Positions 10,609 to 17,769 of a stretch of 24,328 bases of DNA are shown here, one piece after another; the first letter of the stretch is position 1, and each line of letters begins with the position of its first letter. Origin of the DNA: an uncultured Gemmatimonadota bacterium (GTDB lineage Bacteria; Gemmatimonadota; Gemmatimonadetes; Gemmatimonadales; GWC2-71-9); NCBI GenBank assembly GCA_937961295.1, contig CALGOK010000031.1, positions 1-24,328 of the forward strand, written 5' to 3'. The translations under genes were made by a program, and so were the position numbers. The notes beneath the pieces were generated by a model that saw nothing but the letters and a program-made list of their open reading frames with translations, ran no database searches and was not told the origin of the DNA.

Positions 10609-11811
10609 ATGCGATCGCCTCGACTCGTTCAGTTCGCGCTCCTCTTCGCCTGTGCCGTGATGGGATCGTGCACGCCCAACGACTCACGACTCACGACTCA
10701 CGCCCCAACCATCGACACCCTGCCCAACGGCGCGATCCACGTGGTCAACACCGGCCCCACCGCGTGGGCCGACACCAACGGATGGCGCCTGGTGCTCGAG
10801 CGCACCATCGCCCCGGCACCGGGCGAACCCGGCGAGCTCGGCGAACCGCGCGACATCGTGGTCGACTCGCGCGGCAACATCCTCGTCGCTGACTACGACG
10901 AAGGTCCGGTGATCAAGCGCTTCGGTCCCGACGGCACCTTCCTGGGCCAGTTCGGCCGCCGCGGCAGCGGACCCGGCGAGTTCCAGAACGCGGCGCTGAT
11001 GATCACGCGCGACACGCTGGTGATCCACGACTCGCGCCAGGCACGCACCAGCACCTTCACCGCCGACGGCACCTTCCTGCAGACATGGACGTCGCTCTGC
11101 TGCGAGCAGCGGCCGCTGCTGGCCGGCGACGGCGTTGCCCCGGTGCCGGGGATGATCAAGCCCGACACCACCAGCAACACCCAGGGACGATTGATGAGCG
11201 GGTCGGGGGCGATCTGGTACGCGCTCGACGGTTCCGTGCGCGACACCACGATCTTCCCGCCCCAGCCGGAGCAGCCGGTCTGGCGCATGGGCGACCAGAA
11301 CGATTGGTCGATCAACACCATCCCCTACACCGCCGGGATCCGGGGCCGCTTCGCACCCGACGGCCGCTACTACTGGGGGCTCCAGGGCAGCTATCGCATC
11401 GTCGTCACCCGCACCGGGCACGATACGCTGCGGATCATCGAGGGCGTGCCACCGACACCTGCCACGATCCCCGAGTCGCTGCGCGTCGAACAGATCGAGC
11501 GCTACCACCGCCAGGACGAGCGTTGGCGCGCGGTGGCCAAGCTCGAGGACATCCCCACCACCTGGCCGATGTGGAGCAGTTTCGTGGTGGATCAATCGAA
11601 CCATCTCTGGGTGCTGCTCCCGGGCCCGCGCGGTGAGGGCGAGTACTGGGACGTGTTCGATCCCGATGGCGTGCTGCTGGGTCGCGTGCCGGCGCCGTTC
11701 GACCAGCTGTGGCGGACGTTCTGGGGAAGCGATCGGGTGTACCAGGTCACCGAGAACCCCCAGACCGAACTCCCCGAGATCCGGGTGTGGCGGGTGGAGC
11801 GGGGCGGCTAA
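10609..11811 (+). CDS. Six-bladed beta-propeller lipoprotein (paralogue 3)
   Basis: A 400-residue lipoprotein with lipobox MGSC (Cys about 22). The mature protein starts with a short linker encoded by a triple heptamer, followed by IDTLPNGAIHVVNTGPTAW and propeller blades (for example IVVDSRGNILVADYD, FGPDGTFLGQFG, GSGPGEF and HLWVLLPGPRGEG). It keeps the Cys-Cys pair (TSLCCEQ) found in both paralogues. The ATG at 10609 gives the signal peptide; an in-frame ATG at 10543 would add an Arg/Pro-rich stretch that does not look like a secretion signal. It lies 76 bp after paralogue 2, probably in the same transcript. Envelope location is well supported; the molecular role is unknown. Confidence 0.87.
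   Translation: MRSPRLVQFALLFACAVMGSCTPNDSRLTTHAPTIDTLPNGAIHVVNTGPTAWADTNGWRLVLERTIAPAPGEPGELGEPRDIVVDSRGNILVADYDEGPVIKRFGPDGTFLGQFGRRGSGPGEFQNAALMITRDTLVIHDSRQARTSTFTADGTFLQTWTSLCCEQRPLLAGDGVAPVPGMIKPDTTSNTQGRLMSGSGAIWYALDGSVRDTTIFPPQPEQPVWRMGDQNDWSINTIPYTAGIRGRFAPDGRYYWGLQGSYRIVVTRTGHDTLRIIEGVPPTPATIPESLRVEQIERYHRQDERWRAVAKLEDIPTTWPMWSSFVVDQSNHLWVLLPGPRGEGEYWDVFDPDGVLLGRVPAPFDQLWRTFWGSDRVYQVTENPQTELPEIRVWRVERGG
10681..10701 (+). repeat. Triple heptamer GACTCAC inside a lipoprotein gene
   Basis: GACTCAC is repeated three times without change (21 bp, frame kept). It encodes the flexible linker DSRLTTH just after the lipidated Cys of propeller paralogue 3. The paralogues have unrelated linkers of similar size at this spot. 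Confidence 0.85.
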
Positions 11812-11873
11812 GCCGGTGCTGGCAGCGAGTGCCCTTCACCGTTCCAAGTGACAGGCCGGTCGCCCTCTCGATG

Positions 11874-12362
11874 TCACGGCTCGATGCCGATCACCGCCAT
11901 TCCGGCCCGCACCGCCTGCGCGTCCTGGGCACCGCTGGCGCCACTGGCGCTGAACGCTCCCACGATCTGTCCGCCGCGGCGCAGGAGCAGGCCGCCCTCA
12001 TACGTCAGGGCGCCCTCGATCGGCTGGATTCGGCCGGCCTGCACAGCGGCCGCGTAGTCGACCGTATGCATGCCGGAGGTGATCACCGTCCGGATCTTGT
12101 TCATCGCGACTTCGTAGTTGCGTGTCGGCACGCCATCCATCCGACGCAGATAGATCGGAACGCCTTCTGCGTCGGCGATGACGAAGGCGAGATTCCACCC
12201 ATGCTGACGGGCCTCGGCTTCGGCCGCATCCACGGCTCGCTTGGCCTCGTCGAGCGTGATCCGCGGCGCAGGCGGTAGTCGCCGCTGCTGCGCGTGCGCC
12301 GGGGTGACGATGAATGCCGCGAAAAGCAGCGTGGCGATTCCAGCCGGTAGTCCGATCCTCAT
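11874..12362 (-). CDS. Secreted GlcG/HbpS-family (heme-binding-like) protein
   Basis: A 162-residue protein with an N-terminal signal peptide (hydrophobic IATLLFAAFIVTP, cleavage after AHA at about residue 24). The mature part matches the GlcG/HbpS family (formerly DUF336): ITLDEAKRAVDAAEAEAR, WNLAFVIADAEGVPIYLRRMDG, and the C-terminal GGLLLRRGGQIVGAFSASGASGAQDAQ. Members such as Streptomyces HbpS bind heme, but many are uncharacterised and no heme ligand can be assigned here. The ATG at 12362 is preceded by AAGAGAG. It converges with propeller paralogue 3 and diverges from the phosphodiesterase-fold lipoprotein. Confidence 0.85.
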   Translation of the reverse strand: MRIGLPAGIATLLFAAFIVTPAHAQQRRLPPAPRITLDEAKRAVDAAEAEARQHGWNLAFVIADAEGVPIYLRRMDGVPTRNYEVAMNKIRTVITSGMHTVDYAAAVQAGRIQPIEGALTYEGGLLLRRGGQIVGAFSASGASGAQDAQAVRAGMAVIGIEP

Positions 12363-12507
12363 GATGACTCTCTTGTCGCGAGGTGAGGGATCTTGTTCGA
12401 TTCAGGGAAGAGTACACCCAGCATCCCCTCCGTGCCGGGAATCACACGAGCATTGCAGATTCCCCAGTCTCAGTCCCCGCTCCCGCCAGCGCTGGCCGTG
12501 TGGCGGA

Positions 12508-12531
12508 CGGCGCGATAAGTTCGTCGCGCCG
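12508..12531. promoter_or_regulatory. Perfect inverted repeat upstream of the EEP-family gene
   Basis: Arms CGGCGCGA and TCGCGCCG (8 bp each, perfect) flank an 8-base spacer, ending 22 bp before the ATG at 12554. It could be an operator or a leader hairpin; nothing nearby identifies a binding protein. In GC-rich DNA an 8-bp arm may also arise by chance. Confidence 0.3.
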
Positions 12532-12553
12532 TTCGTCACCTTCCGGAGCCAGC

Positions 12554-13351
12554 ATGCGCCGCGCCTTCCTTGCCATCGCCGTGGTCGGCACCCTCTCCGG
12601 GTGCGCCCTGATGAACTCGTTTTCGGCGATGATCGATCCGCCGGTGCTCCGGGTGGCCAGCTACAACATCCGCCACGGCCGCGGCATGGACGACCGGGTG
12701 GCGCTGGAGCGCACCGCCACGGCGATCCGGATGCTCGACGCCGACATTGTCGCGCTGCAGGAGGTCGACCGCCGAGTGAACCGGTCGGGCGGCGTCGACC
12801 AGGCCGACATGTTGGCCGGGCTGCTGGGCACCGATCACGAGTTCGGCGCCTTCTTCGATTACGACGGCGGCCAGTACGGCATGGCCATCCTTTCCAGGCA
12901 CCGGATCGTCGGTGTGCAGCGGGTCCGGCTGCCGGCGGGCGAGGAGCCGCGCATCGCGCTCTCGGTCAGTGTTGAGTTGCCCGGGAACGACACCGTCACG
13001 GTGGTGAACGTCCACTTCGACTGGATCGGCAACGACGCGGCACGCTACCAGCAGGCGCGCGAGGTGGCGGCCCACGTCGACACGCTCACCTATCCGTGGC
13101 TGCTGGTTGGGGACTTCAACGACCAGCCGGGGTCGCGCACCCTGCGGCTGTTCGACAACCGGGCCGTCCGCGCGGCGCCGCCGGTTGACTCCGCGGCCAC
13201 CTTCCCGTCCCGCAACCCCGACCGCGAAATCGACCACGTCTATGCGTCGTCGCGCGCGGCGTGGGAGATTCGCGGTGTGGAGGTGGTCGTCGACTCGGTG
13301 ACCAGCGATCATCGGCCGGTGGTGGCGACGGTGCGGAGGCGGGTGATCTGA
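12554..13351 (+). CDS. Endonuclease/exonuclease/phosphatase-family lipoprotein
   Basis: A 265-residue protein with a lipoprotein signal (lipobox LSGC, Cys17), so probably membrane-anchored outside the cytoplasm. The EEP (DNase I-like) fold is clear from its ordered catalytic motifs: VASYNIRHG (Asn38), VALQEVDRR (Glu70), VNVHFDW (His154), VGDFNDQPGS (Asp187, Asn189), IDHVY (Asp227, His228) and SDHRPV (Asp252, His253). All catalytic residues are present, so it should be an active metal-dependent phosphodiesterase or phosphatase. The substrate cannot be told from sequence; extracellular nucleic acid or a phospholipid-type ester are possible. The ATG at 12554 has GGAG just upstream. It is the last native gene before the cassette array. 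Confidence 0.9.
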   Translation: MRRAFLAIAVVGTLSGCALMNSFSAMIDPPVLRVASYNIRHGRGMDDRVALERTATAIRMLDADIVALQEVDRRVNRSGGVDQADMLAGLLGTDHEFGAFFDYDGGQYGMAILSRHRIVGVQRVRLPAGEEPRIALSVSVELPGNDTVTVVNVHFDWIGNDAARYQQAREVAAHVDTLTYPWLLVGDFNDQPGSRTLRLFDNRAVRAAPPVDSAATFPSRNPDREIDHVYASSRAAWEIRGVEVVVDSVTSDHRPVVATVRRRVI

Positions 13352-13757
13352 GGCGGGAATCCTCGGGGCGAGCGGTGGTTGTGCCGGTCGACTAGTAAAA
13401 ACACTAGGAAGTGCGCGAGACGGGCCCCTCATCGCCCTCGACTAGGTCGCGTCCCGGCGCTGGCGGGGAGAGCGGGCGGGCACTATCGTAGCGTGGATCC
13501 CGGATGGACTTGGCGAGCCCCCTGCTCAGAGTGCGTGGTGCCCTTCACTGCTACCACTAACAGCCCAGTGAGTTGAAAGCGCCCTCGTGTGGTGGAGCTG
13601 GGGCGCGGTTTGTGTTTGACGGTGCTGGCAGGGTTGGCGAGTTAGACTGCGGCCAGTCGGCGAGCGTGGCCGTGGCCAAAGGGCTCCGACCCCGATGCTC
13701 GCAGTGCGGGCGAACTAGGCTGCGAGAGGATGAGGCGTCTCTTCGGGTCCAGTACAT
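13352..13757. other. Gene-free left flank of the cassette array
   Basis: About 400 bases with no supportable gene. A plus-strand frame is open from 13573 into the first cassette gene, but its N-terminal 70 codons look non-coding. No integrase gene is present. GTTAGAC at 13641 matches the integron core consensus GTTRRRY but has no paired attC arm. There is no attC hairpin ending at the first cassette boundary (13758), so this stretch is either an unrecognised attI or plain chromosomal flank. Confidence 0.6.
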
Positions 13758-13764
13758 GTTAGAG
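13758..13764 (+). other. Left boundary core site of the array (G^TTAGAG)
   Basis: GTTAGAG, extending to GTTAGAGTGC (13758-13767), is exactly complementary over ten bases to the R'' end of the first attC (14484-14493). This marks the first base of cassette A as T13759. No L-box or hairpin precedes it, unlike the other boundaries. Confidence 0.75.
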
Positions 13765-13782
13765 TGCGTTTGCCGAGGAACG

Positions 13783-14481
13783 ATGCGAACACTCCTTGTG
13801 TCTGTATTAGTCGGTACAGGTGTGGTCCTCGTGCCTGGCCTACGAGCGCAGGAGACCCCCGCTACGAGCACGGTATCGGGCCGGCTCTTCGATACAACGA
13901 CAAACCTCCCAATCTTGCGAGGATGGATCTGCGAGAGCTATCCGCCGACACGCGTACCCGCGATTGGGAACTGCGGACAGACAGACACTTTCGGTCGCTT
14001 CTCTGTCGGCAAGCTGCAGGTAGGACCGCTGGATCTCTGGGTCACCTGCAATTCTGAGAGTCGCCGATTTGATTCGCCGGTGATGGCACGGGTAGTCTTG
14101 CACGTAGAAGTGCGGCGCGGTGGTTCTGACCTTGGTCGCATCGATGTCGACGGCACCCATTGCGACCAACGGCCGCTGATATACCGCGTAGGAGAATTCG
14201 TCGGCTATTACAGTAGTGGATTTGAATCCAGCAGGTTCCGGTGGAGCGCCGATTCGACGCTTCGGATCTGGGTAACAGGACCGTGGGAGACGGTTCACCG
14301 CAGCTCGATTCGATGGCCACCCTCTACCAGGGAGAATCCCCAGCCATGTGTTCTCGTGCGGTGGTACGGGACACTTGCTGGTCCCGGTCAGTACGGACAC
14401 CTCGGAGCGTCAGACTATCTCTTCACCTTCGATCGTGTTGCGGAGGTCAGTGAGGCTCCTCGGGTAGCGTGCTCCGAGTGA
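13783..14481 (+). CDS. Cassette A: secreted Cys-containing protein of unknown function
   Basis: A 232-residue protein with a signal peptide (TLLVSVLVGTGVVLVPGLRA, likely cleaved near residue 22). Residues about 28-95 (TVSGRLFDTTTNLPILRGW, then TDTFGRFSVGKLQVGPLDLWV) resemble the small beta-sandwich of carboxypeptidase regulatory-like domains. Six cysteines (about 50, 64, 89, 127, 189, 230) lie in the mature part and could form disulfides. The remainder is not recognised. The ATG at 13783 is preferred: GAGG precedes it and the signal peptide starts there; the frame is open further upstream but would run across the cassette boundary. The stop lies five bases before attC1. An envelope or surface role is inferred from the signal peptide only. 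Confidence 0.75.
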   Translation: MRTLLVSVLVGTGVVLVPGLRAQETPATSTVSGRLFDTTTNLPILRGWICESYPPTRVPAIGNCGQTDTFGRFSVGKLQVGPLDLWVTCNSESRRFDSPVMARVVLHVEVRRGGSDLGRIDVDGTHCDQRPLIYRVGEFVGYYSSGFESSRFRWSADSTLRIWVTGPWETVHRSSIRWPPSTRENPQPCVLVRWYGTLAGPGQYGHLGASDYLFTFDRVAEVSEAPRVACSE

Positions 14482-14486
14482 GCGCA

Positions 14487-14601
14487 CTCTAACGCGCGCT
14501 TGCTGCGGGCGGGGCCATGTGCCTCGGCCAGCGCGCCATGGATTCGTTGAGGCACCCGCGGACCTCGGCGGGCCCCGCTGCAGAAGCGCAGGTCGTTAGA
14601 G
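14487..14601 (+). other. attC1 recombination site
   Basis: R'' CTCTAAC (14487-14493) pairs perfectly with R' GTTAGAG (14595-14601). L'' GCGCTTGCTGC (14496-14506) pairs with L' GCAGAAGCGC (14580-14589) except for one extra G at 14502, the extrahelical base used by integron integrases for strand choice. The inner variable stem has further pairing (GTGCCTC with GAGGCAC, GCGGGGCC with GGCCCCGC). It closes cassette A; length 115 nt. Confidence 0.93.
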
Positions 14602-14629
14602 AGCACGAGCCGAACGAGCAAGAGGCGTG

Positions 14630-15760
14630 ATGATAGTTCTGTATTCGGGCACTGGCGCTGGCGACTTTGACGCTTCTGGCCCCTCAGTCACTGCGTCAGA
14701 GACGCGAGCGTACCTCAACAAGGCTCAATCACTGCTCCTCGCTCGTGGACGAGCCGAAGCCGCTAAGCTGTGTCGCAGCCTTCCCTTTGGCTTGCGCCGC
14801 TCATGGAACGTGTTCAACGACGACTTCCATATACTGATCGCAGTAGTGTCGCTCAAGGACTATGAAGCCATGCGCCACCTCGGCGAGTCCCGGGAGGGAA
14901 GGCAAATCTTCAAGGACATCGCATCAGCGGTGTCTGAGATTGGGCCGTTCGTCCGTTTCGTCGCCATTGAACTGGCAGATGCGCCGGCCGTTGAACGAAC
15001 TCCGGAGGAAACGAGCCGAGCACTCACCCAAAGGGAGATCGATTGGGTCGCTCGCCACTACATCGGAGTGAACGCCGGATATCTAGGTGATTTCAGCTAC
15101 AGAACGCACGAGGAGTTCTACGCTGATCTTGGTTTGGACATCACCCCGAATGACTATCCGGGAACCACCCGGGCTAGGTTCGAGCAAATCCTTTTCGAGA
15201 GTCCGCTGACGATCCAGGCGACGATTCTCGAGGGGGTCTTGTCGAAGTACCCTGAGGGATCCTCTGAGTTGCGCACCGCTGAGGCCGTGGCCAGGATCCG
15301 CGGGTTTGTCGCGCGGCTGGGTGGAACGCGTCCCGTTGCGCCGGCCCATCCGACGCTCACAAGTGCGGTTGTGGAGCGCGCGCTAGACGATGCCGAACGG
15401 CTCATCGGGGGGCCTGGCGCGATCAGTGCCGTTGATCGCATGCACACAGCCCTGCACGGCTACCTCCTGCAGGTATGCACTGACGCTGGCGTAAAGGTGG
15501 ACCGGGACGCCTCTCTTGCGCTCCTGCTGAAGACGATTCGGGAGCAACACCCCCACTTTCAGGCCGTCGGTGGCGGTCGAGAGCACGACGTGACACGAAT
15601 ACTTAAAGGCCTCGGTAGCATGGTGGATGCGCTCAGTCCCATCCGCAACAACGCGAGCGTAGCACACCCGAATGAAGACCTACTTGAAGAGCCGGAGGCC
15701 ATGCTGACGATCAACATGGTTCGCGCCATCCTCCACTATGTCGATTCACGCCTTCGGTGA
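14630..15760 (+). CDS. Cassette B: AbiJ-like/Abi_C abortive-infection protein with HEPN motif
   Basis: A 376-residue cytoplasmic protein. The C-terminal part (about 265-376) matches the abortive-infection C-terminal domain: VDRMHTALHGYLLQVC, then IRNNASVAHPN, where Arg339 and His346 make an RX6H motif as in HEPN ribonucleases. The middle (about 133-210: IGVNAGYLGDFSYRTHEEF, then TTRARFEQIL) resembles AbiJ-type N-terminal domains found before Abi_C. Residues 1-125 are not recognised. In the known systems such proteins stop phage spread by damaging or halting the infected cell; that role is inferred here. Start: ATG 14630, with GAGG four bases upstream; GTG 14627 is too close to the Shine-Dalgarno. 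The stop lies six bases before attC2. Confidence 0.85.
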   Translation: MIVLYSGTGAGDFDASGPSVTASETRAYLNKAQSLLLARGRAEAAKLCRSLPFGLRRSWNVFNDDFHILIAVVSLKDYEAMRHLGESREGRQIFKDIASAVSEIGPFVRFVAIELADAPAVERTPEETSRALTQREIDWVARHYIGVNAGYLGDFSYRTHEEFYADLGLDITPNDYPGTTRARFEQILFESPLTIQATILEGVLSKYPEGSSELRTAEAVARIRGFVARLGGTRPVAPAHPTLTSAVVERALDDAERLIGGPGAISAVDRMHTALHGYLLQVCTDAGVKVDRDASLALLLKTIREQHPHFQAVGGGREHDVTRILKGLGSMVDALSPIRNNASVAHPNEDLLEEPEAMLTINMVRAILHYVDSRLR

Positions 15761-15766
15761 AGAGCT

Positions 15767-15880
15767 CTCTAACAGGTGTTTGCTGCGGTCAGGGCCACGT
15801 TGGAGCGGCCGGCCAGCCATGATCTTATGAGGTACGGGCCGGCCGCCCCTGGCCCTACCGCAGAAACACGCACGTTATGG
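15767..15880 (+). other. attC2 recombination site
   Basis: R'' CTCTAAC (15767-15773) and R' GTTATGG (15874-15880) enclose L'' GTGTTTGCTGCGG (15776-15788) and L' CCGCAGAAACAC (15858-15869). The L boxes pair perfectly except for the extra G at 15782. The inner stem holds AGGGCCA/TGGCCCT and a 10-bp GCGGCCGGCC/GGCCGGCCGC pairing. The mismatch of R' to R'' is expected, because the last six bases of R' belong to the next cassette. Length 114 nt. Confidence 0.93.
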
Positions 15881-15909
15881 GCATCACAACGATCCACGCG
15901 GAGTGCTAG

Positions 15910-17619
15910 TTGTCCAACGACCGTATCATGCTGGACGAGACCCTGGCGCAGCTTCGGAGTACGCGGGCGAGCGAGCGCTCAGAGTCTGGCTTTCTTGAAC
16001 TATTCGCCGCTGAGCAGGTTCTAAAGGACTTCGACTTCTCCGCCGACGAGCTGGAGTCCGGCCTCGTAGGAGATGGCGGAGACGGTGGCATCGATGCCAT
16101 CTATCTGCTCGCAAATGGCGAACTCGTGCAGGACGATACGGATCTGTCTTCACTCAGGCGGGAAGTCCCTCTCGAGCTGATCCTGATCCAGGCGAAGTCC
16201 TCTGGAGGATTTGCAGAGACGCCTATTGAGCGCTTCCTGACGTTCAGCGACGACATCTTTGATCTCGGAAAGCCCATCAGCACGCTTAGAGGGGTGTACA
16301 ACCCGCCCCTGCTGAGCGCCATCGAACGGTTCCGCGATACCTATCGAACTTTAGCCGCGCGCTTCCCGGTACTCCGTATTCGTTTCATCTACGTTTCGAA
16401 GGGCGATACCCCCGATCCGATGGTGGTTCGCAAGGCCGACAAGGTCCAAGAGGCTGTTCGCTCACGCTTCTCTTCTGTCGACGTGAGCTTTGAGTTCATT
16501 GGCGCTCGCGAGCTTCTTGCATCCGCCCGCCGGCTTCCAACACGCACTTTCACGTTGGCACTAGCGGAGAACCCTGTCTCCTCGTCTGGCCAAGGCGGCT
16601 TTGTCTGTCTCGTACATCTCAAGGACTATTTTGCGTTCATCTCGGATGAACGCGGTCACTTGCGCCGCCAAATGTTCGACGCAAATGTACGCGACTATCA
16701 AGGCAGTACAGCTGTCAATGAAGAAATTCGCTCTACGCTGGCCGGCGGGGGACCCGAAGATTTCTGGTGGCTCAACAACGGCGTCTCTGTCATCGCCACG
16801 CGCGCTTCGTTGAGTGCGAAAGCGTTGACAATCGAGGACCCCCAAATTGTCAATGGTCTTCAGACCTCACAGGAACTCTACGAGTACTTCCGCACCGCGA
16901 ACACATCGGGCGATCAGAGAAAGCTCCTCGTTCGCGTCATCGTGCCGACAGATGGCGCTAGTCGCGATCGAGTCATCAAGGCTACAAATAGCCAGACAGC
17001 TGTCCAACCCGCATCGTTACGTGCCACAGACAAGATTCATCGTGACATCGAAGAGTACCTGAAGCCCCGCGGCCTCTACTACGACCGACGGAAGAACTAC
17101 TACCGCAACGAAGGGAAGCCGCTCGACTCGATTATCGGCATTCCGCACCTTGGTCAGGCAGTCATGGCGGTTGTACTGGCTAGGCCGGACGAGGCGCGCG
17201 CGCGACCATCGTCGCTCCTCAAAGACGACGCGAACTATGCGCGAGTATTCACCGAGTCCTATCCAATCGCGCTCTACCACGTGGTGGCTAAGGTGATGAA
17301 GCGGGTCGAGATGATTCTGCGTTCCGACAAGCTTCCGATTCCTACGCGCGAGGTGAACAACCTCCGCTTTTACGTCGCAATGCAAGCCACGTATCACGTA
17401 CTCGACACGTGGCGCCCGAATCCAGCTGTGATCGCAAGACTAGACCCGGATTCCGTCTCACCTGAGGTTGTGATCCTAGCACTCGGTCAGGTTCTGAGTG
17501 CGTATCTCGATTTGGGTGGTACGGACCAGGTTGCCAAGGGTCCGAGTCTGCTTTCTCGGCTTGCGTCTGAGTTCCCAACACGGCCCAAGGTACTCCCGTC
17601 TGGGCCCGCAAGCACATAA
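15910..17619 (+). CDS. Cassette C: AIPR-family phage-resistance protein with nuclease-like N-terminus
   Basis: A 569-residue protein of the AIPR (abortive infection phage resistance) family. The AIPR core is seen in NVRDYQG (about 259-265), FWWLNNGVSVIA (285-296) and PQIVNGLQTSQELYEY (311-326). The N-terminus (DGGDGGIDAIYLL, Asp62, then LILIQAKSS, Gln94 and Lys96) looks like a PD-(D/E)xK nuclease core of the DxnQxK type, preceded by helices with candidate Glu30 and Glu35. It is therefore likely a nuclease-coupled defence effector; the target and trigger are unknown. A TTG start at 15910 is chosen because GGAG lies six bases before it; the ATG at 15928 has no ribosome-binding site. Its TAA stop (17617-17619) lies inside the R'' box of attC3. 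Confidence 0.88.
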   Translation: MSNDRIMLDETLAQLRSTRASERSESGFLELFAAEQVLKDFDFSADELESGLVGDGGDGGIDAIYLLANGELVQDDTDLSSLRREVPLELILIQAKSSGGFAETPIERFLTFSDDIFDLGKPISTLRGVYNPPLLSAIERFRDTYRTLAARFPVLRIRFIYVSKGDTPDPMVVRKADKVQEAVRSRFSSVDVSFEFIGARELLASARRLPTRTFTLALAENPVSSSGQGGFVCLVHLKDYFAFISDERGHLRRQMFDANVRDYQGSTAVNEEIRSTLAGGGPEDFWWLNNGVSVIATRASLSAKALTIEDPQIVNGLQTSQELYEYFRTANTSGDQRKLLVRVIVPTDGASRDRVIKATNSQTAVQPASLRATDKIHRDIEEYLKPRGLYYDRRKNYYRNEGKPLDSIIGIPHLGQAVMAVVLARPDEARARPSSLLKDDANYARVFTESYPIALYHVVAKVMKRVEMILRSDKLPIPTREVNNLRFYVAMQATYHVLDTWRPNPAVIARLDPDSVSPEVVILALGQVLSAYLDLGGTDQVAKGPSLLSRLASEFPTRPKVLPSGPAST

Positions 17620-17752
17620 CGATGCTTGCTGCCGACGAGCGCAGCTACGGTAGCCGTTGTGGGGTCGCCGCTCCACTATATGGACGGACTGGAGCGGCCC
17701 CACAGCCGTTTCATATGTGAGCGCTCGCAGCAGAAGCAGACGGTCGTTTGAG
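17614..17752 (+). other. attC3 recombination site
   Basis: R'' ACATAAC (17614-17620) and R' GTTTGAG (17746-17752). L'' TGCTTGCTGC (17623-17632) pairs with L' GCAGAAGCA (17730-17738), with the extra G at 17628. The longer inner stem has GAGCG/CGCTC, GTGGGG/CCCCAC and CGCTCCA/TGGAGCG pairings. It contains the stop codon of the cassette C gene. Length 139 nt, the longest of the four. Confidence 0.92.
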
Positions 17753-17769
17753 CGACGGAGAGCGGAGCA

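Noticed and set aside
13552..13647. Possible extra attC (ACTAAC near 13553 to GTTAGAC at 13641)
   Set aside because: The outer boxes pair only in part, and no L'/L'' pair with an extra base could be found.
13573..13782. N-terminal extension of the cassette A protein
   Set aside because: It would cross the cassette boundary at 13758 and lacks the signal peptide, which starts at the ATG at 13783 with its own ribosome-binding site.
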